Assembly: GCF_900314695.1 (NCBI RefSeq)
Contig: NZ_OMWD01000013.1
Span: 1-64,000 of the forward strand
Length of the DNA stretch: 64,000 nucleotides
Reading direction: 5' to 3'
From: an uncultured Methanobrevibacter sp.
Lineage (GTDB): Archaea; Methanobacteriota; Methanobacteria; Methanobacteriales; Methanobacteriaceae
Position 1 is the first letter of the stretch. Each line of letters begins with the position of its first letter. Position numbers and translations under genes: made by a program. This document shows positions 1 to 9,053 of this stretch, in pieces. Below the pieces are notes generated by a model. It was not told the DNA's origin, did not search any database, and was given only the letters and a program-made list of their open reading frames with translations.

Positions 1-1
1 A

Positions 2-873
2 AATGCAAATATAACTATTCCTGTAATTGAACATATTGAGTATTTATATAGTTATTTTAATGGTAGTCTTCATAAAATTCGTAAATCATTGAAAAAAGAA
101 CATAACATTGAAATTTCACATCAAAGCATAGAAAACATTATTTTGAAGTCTGAATATGAAATTGAGCATAGAAATTGGACTTTTTCAGGATATTATTTAT
201 TTGATGCTCTTTGGGTTAAAAAGAATGGAAAATGGAAGTATCTTTTAGCTTTATTCGACTTAGAACTCAATACAATAGTGGCCAAAGAATTGGTCGAATC
301 AGAGACAGTAGAAAACGTATATGACTTTTTGAATCAATCATTACGTAATCAAAAGAAAAAGAAGAATTGCATTATAACAGATTTAAAATCAGAGTATCGA
401 GTAGCAATTGATAAATTACAAATAAAACAACAATTCTGTACATTTCACACAAAACAATTAATAAACAGAGAAATAAGGGACCATATTGACAAAAACAATG
501 CTTCTGAAGAAGAAATTGAAATCATTCGCGATTATAAGAGTTTATTTTTGATATAATTGATGCAGATTCAATAAACGAAGCTAAAAAAATAAGGGATAAA
601 TTATTTTATATAAATTCAAATGTTCCATCAGTTATTCGTAAATTTCCATCGATTATTCGTAAATTAGTCTCCAAATTAATAATTCCCGAATTCAAAAAAC
701 TCACAAACCATCTCGCGGACTCAAAAATAGCAATAACATCCAATAAAATCGAAAATTGCTTCCTAAAAAACTTCCCAAAACACATAAAAAAATTATTTAA
801 AATAGATAAAGGAATTTTAAAAAGATTCAATCTAAAATTAAAGTATTGGGATGAGGACAATGCGATTTACTAA
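2..873 (+). pseudogene. DDE transposase, 5'-truncated by window edge and frameshifted
   Basis: An open frame runs from base 2 with no start in the window and stops at 556. The reading continues in another frame from about 550 to the stop at 871-873. The break lies in a T run at 545-549, as if one T were lost. The first part carries FDALWV and ITDLKSEY, matching the first two catalytic aspartates of a DDE transposase. The second part carries SNKIENCF, matching the usual glutamate motif. All three catalytic acids are therefore present but split over two frames, so the element is probably inactive unless programmed frameshifting rescues it. The insertion-sequence family is not certain; an ISM1-like (ISNCY) element would fit the host but was not checked. 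Remnants of the same 3' end lie at 6.8 and 26.6 kb. Confidence 0.8.
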
Positions 874-900
874 AAATCACTTAAGTTATTGAAAGTGCTC
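745..900 (+). repeat. Right end of insertion sequence, copy A of a three-copy repeat
   Basis: The last 130 bp of the transposase frame and about 27 bp downstream recur at 6820-6976 (same orientation) and 26611-26722 (inverted). Shared landmarks are CAATAAAATCGAAAATTGCT at the left, GATTCAATCTAAAA in the middle, and AAAATCACTTAAGTT followed by TTGAAAG at the right, after which similarity stops. The right boundary of the mobile element is therefore near base 900. Confidence 0.7.
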
Positions 901-1077
901 TTTTGGATATTTAAGAAATAGTTAAATATTTTGATATCTAATGTATTATGTAATGATACAACTATTTTTCCCTAAAATTCAACACATCAGTTTTTTGTGA
1001 AAAATATTGCATTTATAATATAAATTAATGAAATCTAAATATTTCAGAGTTTTTCAAGTTATTGGAGATTATAATTG

Positions 1078-3804
1078 GTGAAACATATGGTTAAAGTATC
1101 AGTAATAATGCCAGTATATAATTGTGGGGATTTTTTAAATGAATCAGTTGAGTCTATTTTGAACCAAACTTTATCAGACTTAGAATTAATATGTGTTGAT
1201 GATGGGTCAACGGATAATTCTCTTGAAATTTTAAGAGAATATGAAAGTCAGGACTCAAGAGTTAAAATATTTGCTTTAAATCATATAGGTGGTGGTGATG
1301 CCCGTAATTTCGCCCTAAAACAAGTTTGCGGCGAATATCTCTATTTCATAGATGCTGATGATGTTTTAGATTTGAATGCTTTTGAAGATTTTTATTCAAT
1401 TGCAAAATCCAAAAATCTTGATTTTTTAATTTTTAAAGCGAAAAAGCATGACGTTAAAACAGGAAAATATTTTGAAACCGATTATTATAATATGATGAAT
1501 CTTTCAAACTTCGTTAAGGATGAAGTTTTTAAATTTGATGACATCGGCAAGTTGATATTTAGCATTAATGTAACTCCCTGGTGTAAATTTTACAATACTC
1601 AGTTCATATTAAATAGTGATGCCAAATTCAAAGAAAACTCCAAATTCCATGATAATAAATTTTTCTGGGAAATACTTTTTCAAGCTGAAAGAATATTCTT
1701 TTTGGATAAATTTTATTATACTCAAAATATTCACTCAGACTCTTTAATCGAATCAGGTGGAAAAAGCCATATTGATGCAATTCCTGTAAGTAATGATACT
1801 ATAGATGTATTCATTAAATATAATCAGTTCGACAAATTTAAAGTAAATCTATTTAACAGTAAAGTCTATCATACTATTCGAAGATATGATGAAATTCGAG
1901 GTGAATTTAAAGAGTTGTACTTCACTGAATTGAAAAAAGATTTTAAATTATTGAAATGCTCCGATTTTAGAAATAATCTATATTCTGGTAATAAATTCCT
2001 TTTTGATTGTGTTTTAATTGCAAAAAATTATGAAGACTTTAATCATTTAAAAGAATTTTATGAAGTTTTTATAAATAATCATTTATCTTTGGTGGAAAAA
2101 ATTGAAAAATATAAAGAATGGTATGGTTGTCTAGATGATGATTACAAACAACTGTTTTTTGATAATCCAAAGTCTATGAATATTTATAATTATTTGGTCT
2201 CGGTAATCGTCCCGACATATAACTCCGAATCATTTATAGAAAATACTTTTGATTCTTTATTAATGCAAACTATTGGCTTTGAAAAGTTGGAAGTGATTTT
2301 TGTTGACGATGCATCGGATGATAATACTCCTCAGATAATCGATGAGTTAGCTTTAAAGTATGAAAATGTAGTGTCTTTTCATTTGGATAAAAATAGTGGT
2401 GCTGGTGGAAAACCTAGGGATGTCGGTATGGATCATGCCACTGCCGATTATCTTATGTTTTTAGATTCTGATGATTTGTTTTTTGAAGATGCCTGTGAAT
2501 TTTTGCATGATGAAATAACAACAGAAGACATTGACATTGTTAGCGGCACAATCACTAAGGACGGTGAAAACGTTAATCCTGGATTTTGGGAAAGTATTTT
2601 GACTGATCCTGAAGATAACTATCAAGTTAGATTGAATAAAATCAAGGAGATGGTAACTGACGATTTTAGCTTAAAAATCAACACTATTGATGATTACGAA
2701 TCAGTGATTGCAAATTTCGGTTTTTCTTCCAAGATATATAGAAAATCATTCCTTTTAAATAATAACATATATTTCCCCCATTCAACTGTTGCGGAAGATT
2801 CTGTTTTTTTATTAAGTGCTTTACTAAATGCCAATGGCATTAAATTTATAAATAAACTTGTATATTATTATCCTCAAAGGATGGAAGATGGGAATGAGTC
2901 CATAAGTTATAAAATCACTAAAGAAAGCATGATAAATAGGTTAAATTCTTATTTTAAAATGTTTTTGATTTCCCTTGAAAAAAACAAATCCCGAATTTTT
3001 AAAAAATATCTGCTTTTTGGTAAACTGAATTATTTTATAAATTTCCACGTATTGCAATGTAATTTGTCTATAAGTGATTTATTGGATGTGTTAGTGCATG
3101 CAACACCTTTATTTAGATTATATGTGAATTATAATCCTAATTTAAATATTGGCACGGCAACATTATTTAAATATATTGCAAATAAAGATTATGAGAATGC
3201 ATTAAAAGAAATTCATGGGGATGGGATAAAAAATCAAAAGGATATTAAAGTGACAGTTTCGGATAAATTTCCAAAGGATTCATTCGTCCCTAAATTTAAC
3301 ATATTTGTGTTGTCTCAGGAGTCCTGGGCAGAACAGATGGAATCAGAAAAGCCAGACTTACTTTTATTCAAAAGTCATGATGAGGATGAAGAAATTGTGA
3401 ATTATTGTAATGACCATAATATTCAAGCTGTTCAATGGGATGAGGATTCTGGTAATTTAAATGATATTCTTGATTCAATCAACTTCAAATACATTCCCGA
3501 TTTAAAACACTTGGTTTTATTTTATCGTTTAACTGATTTAAAAGAATTAAATGATATCACAAATCATTTTCACTCAATTACTTATCCTTTCAAACATCTG
3601 AAAATGATTACATGTGAAGAAAATCTCTTTTTAAGTAATACTATTCTTGAATCTGATTTAGCAAATCTTGATTTCAATGATGATTACTATTATTGCTTTG
3701 CTGATTTGGACTTTGAATTTGATGAGGGGGGTTTTGATAGGGATTATAAAAAATGCATTGATTTAAATAAAGAAACTGTCCATGCGGAAAACCAGTCTGA
3801 TTAA
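1078..3804 (+). CDS. Two-domain GT2 family glycosyltransferase
   Basis: The protein has about 908 residues and two GT-A glycosyltransferase family 2 modules. The first starts near residue 6 (VSVIMPVYNCGDFLNESVES, then VDDGSTD and DADD). The second starts near residue 375 (VSVIVPTYNSESF, then VDDASDDNT and LDSDD). The last 190 residues match nothing I recognise and are acidic. No signal peptide or membrane span is obvious, so it should act at the cytoplasmic face, transferring sugars from nucleotide donors to an envelope polymer or lipid. GGAG at 1064-1067 fits the GTG at 1078; TTG 1075 and ATG 1087 are alternatives. It stands alone between an insertion-sequence remnant and a long AT-rich gap. 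A further 40 codons are open in another frame beyond the stop, so the C-terminus may be frameshifted. Confidence 0.85.
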   Translation: MKHMVKVSVIMPVYNCGDFLNESVESILNQTLSDLELICVDDGSTDNSLEILREYESQDSRVKIFALNHIGGGDARNFALKQVCGEYLYFIDADDVLDLNAFEDFYSIAKSKNLDFLIFKAKKHDVKTGKYFETDYYNMMNLSNFVKDEVFKFDDIGKLIFSINVTPWCKFYNTQFILNSDAKFKENSKFHDNKFFWEILFQAERIFFLDKFYYTQNIHSDSLIESGGKSHIDAIPVSNDTIDVFIKYNQFDKFKVNLFNSKVYHTIRRYDEIRGEFKELYFTELKKDFKLLKCSDFRNNLYSGNKFLFDCVLIAKNYEDFNHLKEFYEVFINNHLSLVEKIEKYKEWYGCLDDDYKQLFFDNPKSMNIYNYLVSVIVPTYNSESFIENTFDSLLMQTIGFEKLEVIFVDDASDDNTPQIIDELALKYENVVSFHLDKNSGAGGKPRDVGMDHATADYLMFLDSDDLFFEDACEFLHDEITTEDIDIVSGTITKDGENVNPGFWESILTDPEDNYQVRLNKIKEMVTDDFSLKINTIDDYESVIANFGFSSKIYRKSFLLNNNIYFPHSTVAEDSVFLLSALLNANGIKFINKLVYYYPQRMEDGNESISYKITKESMINRLNSYFKMFLISLEKNKSRIFKKYLLFGKLNYFINFHVLQCNLSISDLLDVLVHATPLFRLYVNYNPNLNIGTATLFKYIANKDYENALKEIHGDGIKNQKDIKVTVSDKFPKDSFVPKFNIFVLSQESWAEQMESEKPDLLLFKSHDEDEEIVNYCNDHNIQAVQWDEDSGNLNDILDSINFKYIPDLKHLVLFYRLTDLKELNDITNHFHSITYPFKHLKMITCEENLFLSNTILESDLANLDFNDDYYYCFADLDFEFDEGGFDRDYKKCIDLNKETVHAENQSD

Positions 3805-3820
3805 GAACTTTAATCGGACT
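3794..3820 (+). terminator. Hairpin at the end of the glycosyltransferase gene
   Basis: AGTCTGATTA (3794-3803) can pair with TAATCGGACT (3811-3820), giving a 10-bp stem with one G-T pair and a 7-nt loop, followed by a short T-rich stretch. It overlaps the stop codon. It could terminate transcription, or be coincidental if the gene really continues in the other frame. Confidence 0.4.
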
Positions 3821-4480
3821 AATTTTAATTCTGTAAGTGGTGAGCAGATTCATGCACAGGTGGTTCGTCCAATGGAAAATGCTGAATTTGCATTTATGTT
3901 ATAAAAATTCAAAGGTTTGATGTTTTTTTTTTTTGGTTTGGCATATAATTTCTGAAGGAACATTCGAATGAATATATATGTCTTTGTGTAGTTGATGCTT
4001 TTTGAAACATTTGTCTGTTTAAATTAGTTTGTGGTTAAAGTATACTTGATTGTGAGTTAAAAAGTAGTCATTTATTTGATTAATTCTTTAATTATTTTGA
4101 TTCGAATTCAGTTTTGTCATATTTTTTTGATATTTGGCAGAAAATTTAATAATGTGTTTTATGAAAATTAATATTTAGAGTGATATATTTTTTCACTTAT
4201 CGCATTAATTTGATGATATTGGTATTGTTGGTGTTTATCACAGTTATCATGGAATTTATTGTCCAATTTGTTGGGGTATTGGTGGATTTTTGGTGGTTAA
4301 AAGAGTGAATTTGTTGTGAATTGGGCTCCTGCTGAAGATTACCTCTTCCTCTACAATCTTTTAATATTTAATGATTTTTTTTTGAGTTGTACATTGTGGG
4401 GTAAACTTTGTAATGTATTTTTTGATAATTTCAGAGGAGTTAACACAGCATGTGGGATTATAAAACTTATTAATTTCTAT
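3821..4480. other. Gene-poor AT-rich gap
   Basis: Apart from an open frame that ends at 3904 (the possible shifted tail of the upstream gene), this 660-bp stretch contains only homopolymer tracts and short spurious frames. I see no tRNA, conserved promoter or repeat shared with other parts of the window. It separates two genes whose 3' ends face each other. Confidence 0.5.
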
Positions 4481-5374
4481 CTAAATAACCTTTTGCCTTA
4501 TCAGGAAATTGTATAGTGCACCAACACATCCAGATGCATTTCCAAAATGGCATTTTTCAATTGCGGGTTCACTTACTGCCTCATGGAATTTTACTGAATA
4601 GAAATCATGCACTTTGTCTTTTATCTCAGCTATTAAAATGTCCTGCGCTGAAATTCCGCCGCCGATGCAGAACTTTTCTGCGTCCAATACTGACTGTATG
4701 GTTACAATTCCTGCTGCAATTGTTTCGCCATAATCTCTCACCACTTCTTTGGCAGTTTCATCATCCTCATTATACTTTTCAAAGAGTTCATGGCTGTCGA
4801 TGGCACATTTTTTATCATTATATGCATCGGTTAGATTTTTGTGGCCTCCGATTTTGCCGAACCTCTTTTCGTTATTTGGATTTTTAAAATCTGTAAGAAT
4901 GCTTGAAAACTCCCCTGCAGTTTCACTGCTTCCCCGGTATAGTGCTCCATTTATAATTATTCCACCGGCTATTTCAGTTCCAAGTCCGATAACCACTCCA
5001 TTTTTCACATCCGACAGGTTTCCCATCCAAAGTTCAGCCAATGCAGCGCATTTCCCGTCATTTTCAATCCACACAGGTTTTCTGTATTTCTCTTCCAATA
5101 TGGATTTTAAAGGCATGTCGCAAATCCAGTCAAATGTTGCTACCTTGTTAACTATTCCATGCTCAGCATTAATTTTCCCCGGAAAAGACACTGCAATGCC
5201 AGCTATCTGATTTAAGTGGGGGCGGATAATTTCATCAAATGATTCAAATAACTTTTCAGCTTCTCTTCTGGTTTTTATTTCATTAATTTTAATTGTTTTG
5301 GCATTTTTATCGGTTAATGTGTATTTTATGGCGGTTCCGCCGACATCAATTGCCAAATATTTTTCACAGCACAT
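4481..5374 (-). CDS. ROK family sugar kinase, copy 1
   Basis: The 297-residue protein has the ROK/ASKHA kinase layout: a phosphate-binding DVGGTAIK at residues 10-17, catalytic-base region ENDGKCAA near 103-110, GLGTEIAGGI near 130, and CIGGGIS late in the protein. ROK enzymes phosphorylate glucose, N-acetylhexosamines or similar sugars with ATP. The family's usual GTGxGGG is GTEIAGG here, and the common CxCGxxGC zinc site is absent, so the substrate is open. There is no DNA-binding domain, so it is a kinase and not a ROK repressor. A second gene at 13649-14542 differs by only about 20 residues by my count, and the promoter region is also conserved. A rhamnose- or mannose-type substrate cannot be excluded. 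Confidence 0.85.
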   Translation of the reverse strand: MCCEKYLAIDVGGTAIKYTLTDKNAKTIKINEIKTRREAEKLFESFDEIIRPHLNQIAGIAVSFPGKINAEHGIVNKVATFDWICDMPLKSILEEKYRKPVWIENDGKCAALAELWMGNLSDVKNGVVIGLGTEIAGGIIINGALYRGSSETAGEFSSILTDFKNPNNEKRFGKIGGHKNLTDAYNDKKCAIDSHELFEKYNEDDETAKEVVRDYGETIAAGIVTIQSVLDAEKFCIGGGISAQDILIAEIKDKVHDFYSVKFHEAVSEPAIEKCHFGNASGCVGALYNFLIRQKVI

Positions 5375-5430
5375 AAATCAAATTCACTCCTTTCGGGTGG
5401 TGTTGTTAAATAATGATTTGTTTTTGGAGT

Positions 5431-5460
5431 TATAAAAGCTATCAAAGTTTGCTTTTTGAT
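5431..5460 (-). promoter_or_regulatory. Promoter and palindrome upstream of ROK copy 1
   Basis: Reading the minus strand, a palindrome ATCAAA-(8)-TTTGAT (5460-5441) ends three bases before a TATA-like CTTTTATA (5438-5431), about 57 bases from the start codon. The same arrangement precedes ROK copy 2. The position, just upstream of the TATA box/BRE, is where archaeal activators or repressors bind. Confidence 0.45.
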
Positions 5461-5867
5461 GTTTCATTTTCTTAAATTGAACTAATGAAAATTGGTGAGA
5501 TTCGCCTTGGTGGTCTTGGCAAAATTATATGTTAATCATGTCCAAAAATTTGGATGTATGTATGTTATTGTTTACATTTAACTGAAATTGTAATCATATT
5601 AAATTAATGTGTTGACCAATAATCTGTGAACTTACCTAAAATCTACTGAATTATTGATTGGTTTTTGCAGTAACTGCTATTGTTTTTTCTTTGGAATTTT
5701 TATGATAATTGATGTGGTAGTGAATTGTCTGTAAGTTTTTGGTTAATTTTATGTTAAATATGGTTAAACATGTATGGTTTTGATAAAAAACCTAGTTTTT
5801 AAATAGGAATATTTTTTTAAGCAATCAACCATATTTTTAATTGAATAAAAATATGGGGAAAATCAAA
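5461..5867. other. Intergenic region between divergent genes
   Basis: About 60 bp next to the ROK promoter are shared with the region upstream of ROK copy 2 (through CTTGGCAAAAT). The rest is AT-rich with no gene. A TATA-like TTTTTAAATA lies at about 5794-5803, properly placed for a short leader before the next gene. Confidence 0.4.
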
Positions 5868-6767
5868 ATGAATGAGAAACTTGAAAAGCAATTTAAAAAG
5901 AGGCTCAATGATATTGTGCATATCGAGTTTAAAACAGTTCAAAAAATAAAAGAGCTTCGAAATAAAACATTTGATGAAATTAATACATATTTTAAGAATA
6001 TGGGTATATTTCCGCAAATCAATCATAAGATAATAAGGCAATGCAGTGCTTTTGATAGGAGAACCGAAATTAAAAAGCATAATTATATGATTAGTTTGTT
6101 TATTGACTTTTCCAGCAATGATTTTGAAATTGAAAAATATGGGTCAGAAAAGTTTAAGGTTAAAATTAAGGATTCTCTTTTAAAACCATTAGTTAAACAG
6201 GATTGTTTAACACCTCAGGTAATTTTCAAGTGGTTTGAACAAATTCTTGGATTGGAGTTTGATATCTGCAATAATCAGGCCATATTGGTTGAAGATAACA
6301 TTTCACTAAATGTTGTACCATGCTTGGATTTTCAGGACACATCCCCGAGGCTCACTCTTGTGCCTTGCGATGATTTTTTTTGGAAAAAGTTGGAGTTAAT
6401 GTATTATGATTCAATCGGCGGAAACATGAAAGTTCAAAAAAGAGTTACGGACAACATTCTTATATTGAAGCATTGGGTGCACTGTCAGAATTTTTATGAT
6501 GAGGAATTGGATTATTTTTTAGAAAGTACAATCATTGATTATTATAATAATCGCAGTCCTAATGAATTTCTGTATGAGAATTTTAACATATCATTAAATG
6601 AGGTCTATAAGAAAAGGACTGAATTTATTGCAAATAAAACTAATGTTTTTGATGATGATTTATTTGTAACTAAGCTTAGAAAGTCTGTAGAAATGTCAAA
6701 TCGCATGGTCAATCAATCGGGTGAGGAATCACTGAAATGTTTTGCCGAGATTTTTGGACAGTCTTAA
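5868..6767 (+). CDS. Protein resembling a catalytically dead CD-NTase/OAS-fold nucleotidyltransferase
   Basis: The protein has about 299 residues from ATG 5868, which has GGGGA upstream; ATG 5853 and TTG 5841 are in-frame alternatives. The region CSAFDRRTEI followed by MISLFIDF (about residues 59-81) aligns in spacing with GS-x-RRTEI...DIDLFI of OAS/CD-NTase enzymes. SLNVVPC near 146-152 aligns with the strand carrying the third metal ligand (xDVVP). ILKHWVHC and the following helix resemble the LKxWn region of these proteins. In each place the metal-binding acid is missing: GS is CS, DID is MIS, D is N. If the fold assignment is right, it is a pseudo-enzyme that could act as a sensor, scaffold or regulator. 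No CBASS-type effector lies next to it. The fold call is inference from motif spacing. Confidence 0.45.
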   Translation: MNEKLEKQFKKRLNDIVHIEFKTVQKIKELRNKTFDEINTYFKNMGIFPQINHKIIRQCSAFDRRTEIKKHNYMISLFIDFSSNDFEIEKYGSEKFKVKIKDSLLKPLVKQDCLTPQVIFKWFEQILGLEFDICNNQAILVEDNISLNVVPCLDFQDTSPRLTLVPCDDFFWKKLELMYYDSIGGNMKVQKRVTDNILILKHWVHCQNFYDEELDYFLESTIIDYYNNRSPNEFLYENFNISLNEVYKKRTEFIANKTNVFDDDLFVTKLRKSVEMSNRMVNQSGEESLKCFAEIFGQS

Positions 6768-6819
6768 AAATTATTTATTGGGCAGACTCAAGTTTCAACT
6801 TTTTTTTTTATTTTAATGT

Positions 6820-6976
6820 AATAAAATCGAAAATTGCTTCATAAAGAACTTCCCAAAACACATAAAAATTTATTTAAAACAGATAAATGAATTATAAAAA
6901 GATTCAATCTAAAACTAAAGTATGGAGATAAGGACAATGCGATTTTCCAAAAATCACTTAAGTTTTTGAAAGAGCA
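6820..6976 (+). pseudogene. Transposase 3' end remnant, copy B
   Basis: This 157-bp piece matches bases 745-900 of the left-end transposase, in the same orientation. It begins within the NKIENCF motif, now interrupted by stops, and ends at TTGAAAGAGC where similarity to copy A stops. Only the right end survives, so it is an old deletion relic. It lies immediately upstream of the phosphonate gene cluster, marking that side as a former insertion site. Confidence 0.7.
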
Positions 6977-7056
6977 TTAAAGGCAAAATCTGATAATTTT
7001 ATTATACTTTAAATACAAAAGTTAAATTAATAATAATTAAAAATTCAAGGGTTATT

Positions 7057-7761
7057 ATGAAAGCAATTATTTTAAATTCTGGAATGGGAACAAGATTGGG
7101 TGAGCTGACTCAAAACAATCCAAAATCATTGGTGAAATTAAATGAAAATGAAACTATATTCTCAAGAGCTATTTCAATCCTTTCTAATTTTGACATTGAG
7201 GAGTTTATCCTCACAACAGGCTATTTAAATGAAGTTTTAATCAATTATTGTGAAGAAAACTTTCCTAACACCAATTTCACTTTTGTTCACAATCCTGTTT
7301 ATGATAAAACTAACTATATCAAATCTTTGGATTTTATAGATGATTTTGAAGATGATGTTCTCCTACTTCATGGGGATTTGGTTTTTGAGTTAAAAACCGC
7401 TGAAAAGATTATAAACTCTGATGAATCATGTGTGGTGGTGGACACCACCCTTGAAATTCCAAAAGATGATTTTAAAGCAAAAATTGAAAATAACCATATC
7501 AAATATATTGGGGTTGACTACTTTGAAGATGATGCGGTTTCCTGCCAGCCATTCTACAAATTAAAACCAAAAGACTGGCAAGCCTGGAAAGACAACATTC
7601 ATGTCTTCTGCAATAACAACAAAACAGGTGTTTATGCAGAAAATGCCTTGAATGAAATTACAGATAAAGTAATTATCAAACCTTTGGATTTGAAAGGCTT
7701 GTTATGCATGGAAGTTGACAATAAAGATGATTTAGCAAAAGTTAAGGAGATTTTAAAATGA
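7057..7761 (+). CDS. GT-A type nucleotidyltransferase, probable CTP:phosphonate/phosphocholine-type cytidylyltransferase
   Basis: The 234-residue protein starts with the NTP-transferase signature: MKAIILNSGMGTRLGELT, then PKSLVKLNE with the conserved lysine. LLHGDLVF near residue 106 should bind the metal. Size and motif pattern resemble LicC-type phosphocholine cytidylyltransferases and the PntC phosphonate cytidylyltransferases, which make CDP-activated head groups. It is first in a tight four-gene operon: the next gene overlaps it by four bases. With PEP mutase and phosphonopyruvate decarboxylase following, activation of the phosphonate product with CTP for attachment to a lipid or glycan is the most economical role; a sugar-1-phosphate substrate is the alternative. 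A TATA-like CTTTAAATA lies near 7010, and AAGGG precedes the ATG. Confidence 0.65.
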   Translation: MKAIILNSGMGTRLGELTQNNPKSLVKLNENETIFSRAISILSNFDIEEFILTTGYLNEVLINYCEENFPNTNFTFVHNPVYDKTNYIKSLDFIDDFEDDVLLLHGDLVFELKTAEKIINSDESCVVVDTTLEIPKDDFKAKIENNHIKYIGVDYFEDDAVSCQPFYKLKPKDWQAWKDNIHVFCNNNKTGVYAENALNEITDKVIIKPLDLKGLLCMEVDNKDDLAKVKEILK

Positions 7762-9053
7762 AAACTGTTTATATTGCAATAAGCGCTGATATTTTACATC
7801 ACGGTCATATAAATTTAATTAAAAAAGCGTCTGAATATGGAAAACTGATAGTGGGTGTGCTTACCGACGAAGCGGTGGCGACATATAAAAGATTTCCTGT
7901 TATTGAGTTTGAAGAGAGAAAATTCATCATAGAAAACATCAGTGGTGTATCTGAAGTTGTTCCTCAAAATACTCTTGACTACACAGATAACCTTAAAAAA
8001 TACAAGCCGGATTATGTTTTTCATGGTGATGACTGGAAAGAGGGCGTTCAAAGCAAAATCAGATGTGATGTAATTGAAACTTTAAAGGAATGGGATGGTC
8101 AGTTAATAGAAATTCCGTTTACTGAAGATGTCAGTGTTGATAAAATCAATGATTTAATCAAAAAGACAGACTCTATTCCTGACATTAGAAGATCCAAACT
8201 TAAAAAATTGATTTCCCTAAAACCGATTGTCAGAACAATCGAAGCCCACAATGGTTTGTCTGCACTTGTTGTTGAGAATGCCAAGGTTGAAAAGGATGAG
8301 CAAATCAATACATTTGATGCAATTTGGGTTTCAAGCCTGACTGATTCCACAGCCAAAGGCAAGCCGGACATAGAACTGGTGGACATGACCTCGAGGATAA
8401 ATACAATAAATGAGATTATGGAAGTGTCAACCAAACCGATTATCTTGGATGGGGATTCCGGCGGTCTTCTGGAACATTTTGTCTTCAACATCAAAACCAT
8501 TGAAAGAATGGGCGTTTCTGCAATCATCATTGAAGATAAAGTTGGACTAAAGAAGAATTCACTTTTCGGAACTGAAGTCAAACAGACTCAGGATTCAATA
8601 GAAAACTTCTGTGAAAAGATAAGTGCAGGTAAAAAGGCCGTATTAACTGAAGAATTCATGATTATTGCAAGAATAGAAAGTTTGATTTTAAAGCAGGGAA
8701 TGGATGATGCCATAAAAAGGGCAAAGGCCTACATCAAGGCAGGTGCTGATGGAATCATGATTCACTCAAGAGAGTCTGAACCTGATGAAATCTTTGAGTT
8801 CTGTGATAAATTCAAGGAGTTTGCACCTGATGTGCCTTTGGTTGTTGTTCCAACTTCATTCAATCAGGTTTATGAGGATGAATTCGCCAAAAAAGGTGTT
8901 AATATTGTAATCTATGCTAATCATTTAATCAGAAGCTCTTATCCTGCAATGGTTGAAACCGCAAATATGATTTTGGAAAATGAAAGGTGCATGGAAGCCG
9001 ATGACAAATGCCTGTCAATCAAGGAGATTTTAACTTTAATTCCGGATGAGTGA
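7758..9053 (+). CDS. pepM: Cytidylyltransferase-PEP mutase fusion (phosphonate pathway entry enzyme)
   Basis: The 431-residue protein has two domains. Residues 1-135 form a HIGH-type cytidylyltransferase similar to glycerol-3-phosphate cytidylyltransferase, with HHGH at 14-17. Residues about 145-425 form PEP mutase of the isocitrate lyase/PEP mutase superfamily, with the mutase-specific EDKVGLKKNS near 261-270 and LDGDSGG near 230 for metal binding. PEP mutase rearranges phosphoenolpyruvate into phosphonopyruvate, the first carbon-phosphorus bond-forming step in nearly all phosphonate pathways. The equilibrium favours PEP, so it needs the decarboxylase encoded directly downstream, which overlaps it by 8 bases. 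The N-terminal domain suggests coupled CDP-activation of the product; what it activates is not visible from the sequence. Confidence 0.88.
   Translation: MKTVYIAISADILHHGHINLIKKASEYGKLIVGVLTDEAVATYKRFPVIEFEERKFIIENISGVSEVVPQNTLDYTDNLKKYKPDYVFHGDDWKEGVQSKIRCDVIETLKEWDGQLIEIPFTEDVSVDKINDLIKKTDSIPDIRRSKLKKLISLKPIVRTIEAHNGLSALVVENAKVEKDEQINTFDAIWVSSLTDSTAKGKPDIELVDMTSRINTINEIMEVSTKPIILDGDSGGLLEHFVFNIKTIERMGVSAIIIEDKVGLKKNSLFGTEVKQTQDSIENFCEKISAGKKAVLTEEFMIIARIESLILKQGMDDAIKRAKAYIKAGADGIMIHSRESEPDEIFEFCDKFKEFAPDVPLVVVPTSFNQVYEDEFAKKGVNIVIYANHLIRSSYPAMVETANMILENERCMEADDKCLSIKEILTLIPDE

Noticed and set aside
4516..5210. Plus-strand open frames opposite the first ROK gene (and the same opposite the second)
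   Set aside because: They have atypical composition (cysteine/histidine or serine rich), no ribosome binding sites, and are shadows of a conserved kinase gene.
7758..9053. Isocitrate lyase or methylisocitrate lyase as function of the second domain
   Set aside because: The EDKxGxKxNS motif and the decarboxylase next door are specific to PEP mutase, and the lyase KKCGH-type motif is absent.
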